Shown: positions 34,801 to 45,463 of the stretch, in pieces
How the letters are laid out: each line of letters begins with the position of its first letter
How positions within the stretch are numbered: position 1 is the stretch's first letter
Assembly (NCBI RefSeq): GCF_905171765.1
Contig: NC_053392.1
Location: forward strand, 106,194,220-106,258,219
From: Bufo bufo
Lineage: Eukaryota > Chordata > Amphibia > Anura > Bufonidae
Direction of reading: 5' to 3'
Length of the DNA stretch: 64,000 nt
Position numbers and translations under genes: made by a program
The notes under the pieces: model-generated
The model's database searches: none
What the model saw: the letters and a program-made list of their open reading frames with translations, nothing else
Told to the model about the DNA's origin: nothing

Positions 34801-37800
34801 AGCCTACCATTGGCCATTTGGCTCCAGGAGAAGTATATGGTGGGTTCAGCATGCATGTTGGTACTTGCATCCCTGGATCCGATGAAAGCTGTAATGGCAC
34901 CGGACGGGGTTACAAGCAAAGTGTACTTGGCTTGCATGCTGACCTGCATTCCCTGGATTTTATGTGGCTGTCATGGCCCATGAACAGGTAGGAACAAGAG
35001 TTAGGGACCACTCATGAGACAGCCTTGACGCGGTGAGTGGCTTACTATGCTTTGGCCAAAATATAAACCAATGTCTCGTCCAGCATGGAGGGCAGAGTGC
35101 TGGATGTAGTGTGCGATCACATTTGCATTTTCCGTTTGTATATGTATTTCGCCATTGCGATCTGCACCTACAGGCAGGTTGTGCTGACCCAACCCCTTAT
35201 TTTTTTCTTTGTAGTATATATTGGAGGCGTGGCGATCTCCTTGGAGTCATTGCACACCTGACCAGTTAATCTGTCCTTGAGGCTGGTTTTAAAGTCAGTA
35301 TAAAACTGAGTCTGCTTGTATAGAGCCTACCATTGGCCATTTGGCTCCAGGAGAAGTATATGGTGGGTTCAGCATGCATGTTGGTACTTGCATCCCTGGA
35401 TCCGATGAAAGCTGTAATGGCACCGGACGGGGTTACAAGCAAAGTGTACTTGGCTTGCATGCTGACCTGCATTCCCTGGATTTTATGTGGCTGTCATGGC
35501 CCATGAACAGGTAGGAACAAGAGTTAGGGACCACTCATGAGACAGCCTTGACGCGGTGAGTGGCTTACTATGCTTTGGCCAAAATATAAACCAATGTCTC
35601 ATCCAGCATGGAGGGCAGAGTGCTGGATGTAGTGTGCGATCACATTTGCATTTTCCGTTTGTATATGTATTTCGCCATTGCGATCTGCACCTACAGGCAG
35701 GTTGTGCTGACCCAACCCCTTATTTTTTTCTTTGTAGTATATATTGGAGGCGTGGCGATCTCCTTGGAGTCATTGCACACCTGACCAGTTAATCTGTCCT
35801 TGAGGCTGGTTTTAAAGTCAGTATAAAACTGAGTCTGCTTGTATAGAGCCTACCATTGGCCATTTGGCTCCAGGAGAAGTATATGGTGGGTTCAGCATGC
35901 ATGTTGGTACTTGCATCCCTGGATCCGATGAAAGCTGTAATGGCACCGGACGGGGTTACAAGCAAAGTGTACTTGGCTTGCATGCTGACCTGCATTCCCT
36001 GGATTTTATGTGGCTGTCATGGCCCATGAACAGGTAGGAACAAGAGTTAGGGACCACTCATGAGACAGCCTTGACGCGGTGAGTGGCTTACTATGCTTTG
36101 GCCAAAATATAAACCAATGTCTCGTCCAGCATGGAGGGCAGAGTGCTGGATGTAGTGTGCGATCACATTTGCATTTTCCGTTTGTATATGTATTTCGCCA
36201 TTGCGATCTGCACCTACAGGCAGGTTGTGCTGACCCAACCCCTTATTTTTTTCTTTGTAGTATATATTGGAGGCGTGGCGATCTCCTTGGAGTCATTGCA
36301 CACCTGACCAGTTAATCTGTCCTTGAGGCTGGTTTTAAAGTCAGTATAAAACTGAGTCTGCTTGTATAGAGCCTACCATTGGCCATTTGGCTCCAGGAGA
36401 AGTATATGGTGGGTTCAGCATGCATGTTGGTACTTGCATCCCTGGATCCGATGAAAGCTGTAATGGCACCGGACGGGGTTACAAGCAAAGTGTACTTGGC
36501 TTGCATGCTGACCTGCATTCCCTGGATTTTATGTGGCTGTCATGGCCCATGAACAGGTAGGAACAAGAGTTAGGGACCACTCATGAGACAGCCTTGACGC
36601 GGTGAGTGGCTTACTATGCTTTGGCCAAAATATAAACCAATGTCTCATCCAGCATGGAGGGCAGAGTGCTGGATGTAGTGTGCGATCACATTTGCATTTT
36701 CCGTTTGTATATGTATTTCGCCATTGCGATCTGCACCTACAGGCAGGTTGTGCTGACCCAACCCCTTATTTTTTTCTTTGTAGTATATATTGGAGGCGTG
36801 GCGATCTCCTTGGAGTCATTGCACACCTGACCAGTTAATCTGTCCTTGAGGCTGGTTTTAAAGTCAGTATAAAACTGAGTCTGCTTGTATAGAGCCTACC
36901 ATTGGCCATTTGGCTCCAGGAGAAGTATATGGTGGGTTCAGCATGCATGTTGGTACTTGCATCCCTGGATCCGATGAAAGCTGTAATGGCACCGGACGGG
37001 GTTACAAGCAAAGTGTACTTGGCTTGCATGCTGACCTGCATTCCCTGGATTTTATGTGGCTGTCATGGCCCATGAACAGGTAGGAACAAGAGTTAGGGAC
37101 CACTCATGAGACAGCCTTGACGCGGTGAGTGGCTTACTATGCTTTGGCCAAAATATAAACCAATGTCTCATCCAGCATGGAGGGCAGAGTGCTGGATGTA
37201 GTGTGCGATCACATTTGCATTTTCCGTTTGTATATGTATTTCGCCATTGCGATCTGCACCTACAGGCAGGTTGTGCTGACCCAACCCCTTATTTTTTTCT
37301 TTGTAGTATATATTGGAGGCGTGGCGATCTCCTTGGAGTCATTGCACACCTGACCAGTTAATCTGTCCTTGAGGCTGGTTTTAAAGTCAGTATAAAACTG
37401 AGTCTGCTTGTATAGAGCCTACCATTGGCCATTTGGCTCCAGGAGAAGTATATGGTGGGTTCAGCATGCATGTTGGTACTTGCATCCCTGGATCCGATGA
37501 AAGCTGTAATGGCACCGGACGGGGTTACAAGCAAAGTGTACTTGGCTTGCATGCTGACCTGCATTCCCTGGATTTTATGTGGCTGTCATGGCCCATGAAC
37601 AGGTAGGAACAAGAGTTAGGGACCACTCATGAGACAGCCTTGACGCGGTGAGTGGCTTACTATGCTTTGGCCAAAATATAAACCAATGTCTCGTCCAGCA
37701 TGGAGGGCAGAGTGCTGGATGTAGTGTGCGATCACATTTGCATTTTCCGTTTGTATATGTATTTCGCCATTGCGATCTGCACCTACAGGCAGGTTGTGCT

Positions 37801-38803
37801 GACCCAACCCCTTATTTTTTTCTTTGTAGTATATATTGGAGGCGTGGCGATCTCCTTGGAGTCATTGCACACCTGACCAGTTAATCTGTCCTTGAGGCTG
37901 GTTTTAAAGTCAGTATAAAACTGAGTCTGCTTGTATAGAGCCTACCATTGGCCATTTGGCTCCAGGAGAAGTATATGGTGGGTTCAGCATGCATGTTGGT
38001 ACTTGCATCCCTGGATCCGATGAAAGCTGTAATGGCACCGGACGGGGTTACAAGCAAAGTGTACTTGGCTTGCATGCTGACCTGCATTCCCTGGATTTTA
38101 TGTGGCTGTCATGGCCCATGAACAGGTAGGAACAAGAGTTAGGGACCACTCATGAGACAGCCTTGACGCGGTGAGTGGCTTACTATGCTTTGGCCAAAAT
38201 ATAAACCAATGTCTCGTCCAGCATGGAGGGCAGAGTGCTGGATGTAGTGTGCGATCACATTTGCATTTTCCGTTTGTATATGTATTTCGCCATTGCGATC
38301 TGCACCTACAGGCAGGTTGTGCTGACCCAACCCCTTATTTTTTTCTTTGTAGTATATATTGGAGGCGTGGCGATCTCCTTGGAGTCATTGCACACCTGAC
38401 CAGTTAATCTGTCCTTGAGGCTGGTTTTAAAGTCAGTATAAAACTGAGTCTGCTTGTATAGAGCCTACCATTGGCCATTTGGCTCCAGGAGAAGTATATG
38501 GTGGGTTCAGCATGCATGTTGGTACTTGCATCCCTGGATCCGATGAAAGCTGTAATGGCACCGGACGGGGTTACAAGCAAAGTGTACTTGGCTTGCATGC
38601 TGACCTGCATTCCCTGGATTTTATGTGGCTGTCATGGCCCATGAACAGGTAGGAACAAGAGTTAGGGACCACTCATGAGACAGCCTTGACGCGGTGAGTG
38701 GCTTACTATGCTTTGGCCAAAATATAAACCAATGTCTCGTCCAGCATGGAGGGCAGAGTGCTGGATGTAGTGTGCGATCACATTTGCATTTTCCGTTTGT
38801 ATA
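28882..38803. repeat. Inverted array of ~19 units of 523 bp
   Basis: Units repeat every 523 bp: GGGGTTGGGTCAGCACAACC recurs at 28888, 29412, 29934, 30457, 30980, 31503 and 32026. The left arm (28882-32298, about 6.5 units) runs forward. At 32299-32307 orientation flips, and the right arm (32308-38803, about 12.4 units) is the reverse complement. The flip is a hairpin: AGCATGCAAGCCAAGTAC (32281-32298), nine bases, then its complement. Units differ only by isolated substitutions, plus one 1-bp deletion near 29540. Small ORFs of 63, 68 and 78 codons recur only because the unit recurs. I do not recognise the unit as a known satellite, SINE or LTR. Confidence 0.95.
32281..32325. repeat. Palindrome centre of the 523-bp array
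   Basis: An 18-bp stem on each side of a 9-base loop (AAGCAAAGT, 32299-32307). Perfect or near-perfect complementarity continues outward for about 3.4 kb on each side. Confidence 0.95.
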
Positions 38804-38984
38804 AGTGTTTAAGAAGTGTTTGCGTCGCCTGGGAATGGACTCTGGTAAATTCACGGGTCATTCCTTCAGGAATGGGGCTGCCACAGAGGCCGCGCGGCTG
38901 GTCGTCCGGGATGAGATGGTTAAGCGCATTGGGAGGTGGGAATCAGAGCGTTTTTGTTTGTATGTGTGGTTAGGATCGGTTTGA
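38804..38984 (+). pseudogene. Ngaro tyrosine recombinase, C-terminal catalytic block
   Basis: It begins in the right copy of the target duplication (VFKK) and contains FTGHSFRNGAATEAA, the His-x-x-Arg box. It then has IGRWESERFCLYVW, whose Tyr is the expected nucleophile, and ends at TGA 38982-38984. Together with the Arg in the N-terminal part this is the full R...HxxR...Y signature of tyrosine recombinases, now split across the array. The frame is open throughout. Confidence 0.88.
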
Positions 38985-39031
38985 GGGTGTGTGAATCTTT
39001 CTAATCATTGTTTTACTTTTGTTGTCTTGCA

Positions 39032-39627
39032 GGTGCCGCCCCGTTGTTAGTGTGGATTTTGGGACATTCATTCATTTTCTGGGGGGCCTTGCGGGCGGAT
39101 GTTCGGCGCAATGGGCGTCAGTTAGGGTTTGACCGTGAGGTGGCTGTGGTGCGGTGGATTGGGCATCGAGGTATGTTGTGGGGTAGTGTTCTGCAGGAGG
39201 TGCATCGGCATGCCAGATTGGATAGGGCTCTGGACGTGCTAGTGTTGCACGTGGGGGGCAATGACCTTGGTGTTCGTCCTTGCAGGAGTTGATAAGGGAC
39301 ATTCGGTTCGATTTTTTACGTTTGTGGTCCCTTTTCCCGTCCATGGTCACTGTGTGGTCGGACATTGTGCCAAGAAAATCCTGGAGGGAGGCTAGATCTG
39401 TCGACAGGTTGAATAGGGCCAGGATTAAGTTAAATCGAGTGATTGGGCGATTTTGTGCCAGGCATGGGGCAGTGTCGGTGTGGCACCCTGAGTTGGAATC
39501 AGGGACCGGAGGTTTCTGGAAAGATGATGGGGTCCACCTTAATGCTGTGGGCATTGATCTGTGGTCGCTGGATTTACAAGGAGGAGTGGAGAGAGCTCTC
39601 TGTGTGTCGCGGAACGCGCGGGCTTAA
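39032..39627 (+). pseudogene. Ngaro SGNH-hydrolase-like ORF, one frameshift
   Basis: The first frame (39008-39292) has WILGHSFIFWGALRA (block I, with GHS in place of GDS) and LVLHVGGNDLG (block III Gly-x-Asn-Asp). After a shift near 39285 the second frame (39280-39627) has VWSDIVPRKSW and ends with the block V motif DDGVHLNAVG (Asp-x-x-His). These are the hallmarks of GDSL/SGNH esterases, known in Ngaro elements but of unproven role. A splice-acceptor-like tract (TTTTACTTTTGTTGTCTTGCAG) ends at 39031, so the ORF may be the second exon of a spliced transcript. Confidence 0.8.
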
Positions 39628-39950
39628 GGTTAGAGTCAAGCTGCGCGTTGTTGGCGGGGGGAGGTCATAGAAGCTGGGGCTACTGGATGGTACAGGTGAA
39701 TGAGAGGGCCTCAATGGTGGGGCTGGACTCTCAGAGTTGGGGCACCTGGTTGGCTTAGTGTGGCGTCCATCAGTGGGTGTCCCCGAGCTTGTGGTACGCG
39801 GCTGGGGGCAAGATGGAATTGCCGTGGTGGTTTTTGGTCGGTTAAGGTGCATTACGTGGCTTCTACGACCTCCCTCGTCAGTTCTAAGTCAGAAGGGTTA
39901 TGTTATTATCATTGTAATTATTTATGTTGTTTATGTTATTTATATTATTT

Positions 39951-39956
39951 AATAAA
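39951..39956 (+). terminator. Polyadenylation signal of the Ngaro transcript
   Basis: AATAAA in AT-rich DNA about 320 bases after the SGNH stop and before repeat A2. Confidence 0.6.
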
Positions 39957-40181
39957 AACGGCTGCTGTGGCCGATTTAATCCGAACAGTGGCTGTGCGTT
40001 TTTATTGGGGATGGTGAAAGGGTCGGATGGGTTAGTTAACGGGTGGTTGGGTGCCCGAGCTTAGCCAATAACCCTACTCAAGTGAGGCCGGACGGAGCCG
40101 CAGGATCAGTGGAGGCCGGCATGAGGGGTTTGGGTGGAGCGAGGGCTGGGCTAGGATAGGGTTAAGCTGGATGTGAGGCGG

Positions 40182-40826
40182 TGTCACGGGTGTATGTGAG
40201 CAACAATAGTAATACACAGTACAGAGCTACTGACTGGACCCAGAACTAGGGAGGATAAAGGGTGACCCCTGTCCGACCCTCAACCCTCTCCCTATTCTGC
40301 TAAAGCACATGCCCGGATCCAAATGGCGGAACGAGGCATGCCCACGTGCCTAAGACTAATGACCCCTGTAACCCCTACAATAGTGGAAGGGGCACGGCCA
40401 CCAGTGCCCTACTCAGTATATGGAGGGAACCGTGGCCACCTCAGATCCAGTCAGAAAATAAACAGGAACACAACAATGTCTGCACACTTAGCTGAAGATG
40501 TTGCAGCCGCAGAGAAGACGGATCCAAGGACAGGCTGGCAATATCCGGAGTGCTAGCTGCAGCAGAACACAGGTCCAGTGAACTGATAGCTACAAGTGAA
40601 GAAACTAAAGCCAGAGCTACAACTGAAGTGAGAACTATAATCCACATCCTATCATAGGAGGAGGGGTGATATAAAGAGAGGGAAATCAAACACATGAAGG
40701 ACAGCTGTGGTGAAAGAAACCAAAAGTAAACAGAGTAGTGAGAACTCCTCCCAGCTCTAGTAGTGACATCATCACAGGGGTGGAGAAACAGAGCTGTGAG
40801 AACGTCCCAAAGCTCTGGTAGTGACA
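40182..40826 (-). repeat. Gypsy copy 1, 3' LTR
   Basis: 645 bp, beginning TGTCACGGGTGTATGTGAGC on + and ending GGTAGTGACA. The polypurine tract is the G run opposite the C run just after 40826. Confidence 0.92.
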
Positions 40827-43446
40827 GTACCCCCCCCCCCCTCTACGGGTGGTCTCCGGACACCCAGGACCCACCTTCTCAGGATGAGCCCTATGAAATA
40901 CCCTGATGAGGCGAGTGGCTTTAATTTCCGACACCGGAACCCACATCCTCTCCTCAGGACCATAACCCTTCCAATGAACGAGGTACTGAAGAGAACCGCG
41001 GACCATGCGAGAGTCCACAATTCTGGAAACCTCAAACTCCAGATTGCCATCAACCAAAATCGGAGGAGGAGGCAAAGAGGAGGGCACCGTGGGCTGGACA
41101 TATGGTTTTAAGAGAGATCTGTGAAATACATTATGTATCTTCCAAACCCGTGGAAGATCAAGACGGAAGGCAACAGGATTGATGACTGACAAGATTTTAT
41201 AAGGCCCAATAAACTTGGGACCCAATTTCCAGGAGGGAACCTTCAACTTAATGTTTCTAGTAGACAACCACACCAGATCACCCACATTCAGGTCCGGACC
41301 AGGCACACGTCTCTTATCAGCCACACGCTTATACCTCTCACTCATCTTTTTAAGATTACTCTGAATCTTTTGCCAAATGGTAGACAAAGACGAGGAAAAT
41401 CTCTCCTCCTCAGGTAAACCAGAAAGAGCCCCTCCCGAGAATGTCCCAAACTGCGGATGGAACCCATATGCACCAAAGAATGGTGACTTATCAGAAGATT
41501 CCTGACGACGGTTGTTCAGAGCAAACTCAGCAAGAGGGAGAAATGAACACCAATCCTCCTGGTTCTCTGCCACAAAACAGCGCAAATATGTCTCCAGATT
41601 CTGATCGAGGCGCTCAGTCTGACCATTCGACTGCGGATGAAAAGCAGAAGAGAAGGACAGCCGAACCCCCAGGCGAGAACAGAAAGCCTTCCAGAACCTG
41701 GACACAAACTGCGTGCCTCTATCGGAAACAATATCAGAGGGAATGCCGTGCAATTTAACAATATGGTCGACAAAAGCTTGCGCCAACGTTTTAGCATTGG
41801 GTAAACCAGGGAAAGGTACGAAATGAGCCATCTTGCTAAAACGGTCCACCACCACCAGGATCACCGACTTCCCCGAGGAACGAGGAAGATCCGTGATAAA
41901 GTCCATGGACAGGTGTGTCCAAGGACGGGAAGGAATGGGTAACGGGAGAAGGGAACCTGAAGGCCGTGAACGAGGGACCTTAGCACGAGCGCACATCTCA
42001 CAAGCAGCCACAAAACCCTCCACCGACTTACGAAGAGCCGTCCACCAAAATCTCCGAGCAATGAGATCCACCGTGGCTCTACTCCCGGGGTGACCAGCAA
42101 GAACCGTATCATGATGCTCCTTAAAGAGTTTGTGACGTAGCTCAGGAGGCACGAACAACTTCCCAGAAGGACAACGGGCAGGTGTCTCAGTCTGGGCAGC
42201 CTGGACCTCGGCCTCCAAATCGGAATATAGAGCAGAAACAACTACCCCCTCCGCCAAAATGGGACCCGGGTCCTCAGAGTTTCCTCCTCCCGGAAAACAG
42301 CGAGAGAGAGCATCAGCCTTCACATTTTTTATCCCAGGTCGGAATGTAACAACAAAATTGAATCTGGAGAAGAACAGAGACCATCTGGCCTGTCTCGGAT
42401 TCATACGCCTGGCCGACTCCAAGTATGCCAGATTCTTATGGTCGGTAAAAACGGTGATAGGGTGCCTGGCCCCCTCCAACCAATGGCGCCATTCCTCGAA
42501 AGCCAACTTGATGGCCAACAACTCCCTATCTCCCACATCATAGTTTCTCTCTGCCGGGGAGAGTTTTTTAGAGAAAAAGGCACAGGGTCGCCACTTGGCA
42601 GGGGAAGGGCCCTGGGACAAAACCGCACCCACACCCACCTCGGAAGCATCCACCTCAACAATAAAGGGTAAGGAAACATCGGGATGCACCAAGACGGGAG
42701 CAGACGCAAAATTCTCTTTAATCTTAGAAAAGGCTGCAAGCGCCTCCTCCGACCAAGAGGAAAAATCCGCCCCCTTTTTTGTCATGTCAGTGAGGGGTTT
42801 GACAACAGAGGAATAATTCAAAATGAACTTTCTGTAATAGTTCGCAAAACCCAGAAAGCGCATCAATGCCTTCTGATTCTCAGGAAGCTCCCACTCAAGT
42901 ACAGCACGGACCTTCTCGGGATCCATGCGAAAACCAGAAGCAGAGAGGAGAAAACCCAGAAATTGAATCTCCGATACCATAAAAAGACATTTCTCCAGCT
43001 TGGCGTACAATTTATTTTCCCGCAGAATCTGCAGAACCTGAAAAAGATGATCCTGATGGGTCTGAACATCAGGGGAAAAAATCAAAATATCATCAAGATA
43101 CACCAATACAAATTTCCCCATTAAATGATAGAAAATACTATTAACAAAATGCTGAAAGACGGCCGGAGCATTCATCAGGCGGAAAGGCATAACGAGATTC
43201 TCGAAATGCCCGTCAGGGGTATTAAAGGCCGTTTTCCATTCATCCCCCTCTCTGACCCTGACCAGGTTGTACGCGCCTCTCAAATCCAATTTGGAAAACA
43301 CCTTGGCCCCAACAATTTGATTGAAGAGGTCCGGGATCAGAGGAAGGGGATAGGGATCGCGAATCGTGATACGGTTCAGCTCCCTAAAATCTAGGCAAGG
43401 TCTCAGAGAGCCATCTTTCTTTTTAACAAAAAAAAAAACCCGCGGC
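40827..43446 (-). pseudogene. Gypsy copy 1 pol: RT, RNase H, integrase, chromodomain (5' part cut off)
   Basis: Open without stops from the hAT junction into the 3' LTR (956 codons as an ORF, the first 40 or so from the hAT). From the junction: the RT ([31 protein letters not shown], then LVYLDDILIFS with YLDD), RNase H ([30 protein letters not shown]), the integrase zinc domain (HHDTVLAGHPGSR ... CEMCARAK), the catalytic core (MDFITDLP, SDRGTQF, QSNGQTERLDQ) and the C-terminal chromodomain (FEVSRIVDSRMV ... YLVHWKGYGPEERMW). The chromodomain places it among chromoviruses, which use it to choose chromatin targets. The conserved RT box MPFGL reads MPFRL here; the copy at 61.6 kb keeps Gly. Dead because the polyprotein is split. 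Confidence 0.92.
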
Positions 43447-45463
43447 CAGTGGCGTATCCAAGCTATGGCAGCCATGGCTAGTGCCATAGGCGCCAAGCGG
43501 GGGGGGCGACCAGGGCCGATCCTACACGGGGTGCAGTGGGTGCCCGGGCCCCGCACCCCAGCGCTGCGGCCCTGGTGACAAGTGGGGGGCGGCCGCGGCA
43601 GGCGGCAGGGCAGAGCAGGAGATGAGCGCCTCCATTGCGGAAGCGCTCATCTCCATAGTCATCTGTATTGCCGTCCTCAGGACGGCAATACAGATGCCTG
43701 TCTGTGCTGCGGCAGAGGAGGGAGAGGTGTGTCCCCTCCTGTTCCTCTGATAGGCTGCCGGCTTAGTGCTGGCAGCCTATCAGAGGCCGGTGATGGCGCG
43801 ATGACGTCATCGCGTCGCCTGAGCCGTATAGCGAGGGACACACAGACGGAAGAGGTGGCCTGCATCGCATCGCATTGCTGGAGGTAAGTATAAGTGTATT
43901 ATTTTTTTTTATTTTTTTATATAGGTACAATACTGGTCTGGCACATGATAAGGGGGGCTACTGGGCTGGCACATAAGGGGGGCTACTGGGCTGGCACATA
44001 AGGGGGGACTACTGGGCTGGGCTGGCACATGATAAGGGGGGCTACTGGGCTGGCACATGATAAGGGGGGACTACTGGGCTGGCACATGATAAGGGGGGAC
44101 TACTGGGCTGGCACATGATAAGGGGGGACTACTGGGCTGGCACATGATAAGGGGGGCTACTGGCACATGATATGGGGGGCTACTGGCACATGATATGGGG
44201 GCACTCTGGCTACTGGCACATGATATGGGGGCACTCTGGCTACTGACACATGATATGGGGGGGCTCTGGCTACTGACACATGATATGGGGGGGCTCTGGC
44301 TACTGACACATGATATGGGGGGGCTCTGGCTACTGGCACATGATGGTGGGGGGGGGGCTCTGGCTACTGGCACATGATATGGGGGGGGCTCTGGGTACTG
44401 GCACATGATATGGGGGGCTACTGGCACATGATAAGGGGGGCTACTGGCACATGATAAGGGGGGCTACTGGCACATGATAAGGGGGCTACTGGCACATGAT
44501 AAGGGGGGCTACTGGCACATGATAAGGAGGGCTACTGGCACATAGGGGGGCTACTGGCACATAAGGGGGGCTACTGGCACATGATATGGGGGGGCTCTGG
44601 CTACTGGCATATGATATGGGGGGCTCTGGCTACTGGCACATGATGGTGGGGGGGCTCTTATTTCTGGCACATGATTGGGGGCACTCTGGCTACTGGCACA
44701 TGATATGGGGGGCTCTGGCTACTGACACATGATATGGGGGGGCTCTGGCTACTGACATGATATGGGGGGGCTCTGGCTACTGGCACATGATGGTGGGGGG
44801 GCTCTTATTACTGGCACATGATTGGGGGCATCTATGGGGGCACATCTTACTGCAGATTATTGGGGGGCACTATAGGGGCATCTACTGAGGCTAAAAAAGA
44901 AGATATTTTATATGGGGGCTCTGTATAGGGGCATTTTATACTGGGACACATTATGGTGGGTACTATGGGGAAGGGGGGGGCACTATGGGGGTCATCTACG
45001 GGGGCACTGAGAAGGGGTATTTTATATTGGCACATTATGGGAACATTAGCTCAACTGGGGGCATTACAAATGTTTTGCATATTATAAGGAGAATTATTAC
45101 TACTGGGGGGGGCATTATGGTGGGCTTTATTACTCCCCCATGGTATGACCCCCTAGTAGCAGCACCAGCCTCTCCCTGCTCTGCTATCCCTCTGCCCTTT
45201 CTCCAAATCCTTATTATGAAATCTTTCTCATTAGGTTAAAGCACAACATCAGCTCCGCCGAGCCCCCGGCCAAAGTGTTGAAGTGGCGTCCGAGATCCCC
45301 AAGGGCCAAGTCAAGTAACTGTAAGTTTTTATGGGGGTTCTACAAAAGAGCTATCGTGTTTTTTTTTTTGTTAAGGTTATCTGAAAGATGGGTTTAAAAT
45401 ATTTTGACAGGGGCGCAGTTTCAGTGCTTGCCATAGGCGCCATTTTCACTAGATACGCCTCTG
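43447..45463. mobile_element. hAT element inside the Gypsy, 8-bp duplication
   Basis: 2,017 bp. Left CAGTGGCGTATCCAAGC, right AGATACGCCTCTG (inverted CAGAGGCGTATCT). Flanked by CCCGCGGC at 43439-43446 and 45464-45471. The second Gypsy copy has the unoccupied site (61784-61793). The interior is non-coding: two strong hairpins (CTGTATTGCCGTCC with its complement at 43672-43702; CTGATAGGCTGCC with its complement near 43747-43785) and a long GC-rich minisatellite. Confidence 0.92.
43932..44840. repeat. GGCTACTGGCACATGATA minisatellite
   Basis: A short-period (about 22-35 bp) variable array of TACTGGCACATGATA and GGGGGG(A)CT units. Inside it are sub-blocks with CTCTGGCTACTGACACATGA. It lies wholly inside the hAT element. 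The repetitive proline-rich reading frames on - are artefacts of it. Confidence 0.9.

Noticed and set aside
28882..38803. CRISPR array
   Set aside because: Units are 523 bp, contiguous and inverted about a centre, with no spacers and in a eukaryotic context.
28892..38854. Repeated ORFs of 63, 68 and 78 codons across the array
   Set aside because: They occur once per 523-bp unit because the unit is repeated. No domain, no start context, and both strands are equally open.
40323..40556. MAERGMPTCLRLM reading frame found three times (40323, 47252, 58676)
   Set aside because: It recurs because it lies in the LTR of the Gypsy family. It is antisense to the element and has no known domain.
41441..43394. 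Plus-strand ORFs opposite Gypsy pol
   Set aside because: Antisense shadows; the minus strand has clear RT, RNase H and integrase motifs.
44071..44427. Proline- and serine-rich ORF
   Set aside because: Translation of the minisatellite in the hAT element.
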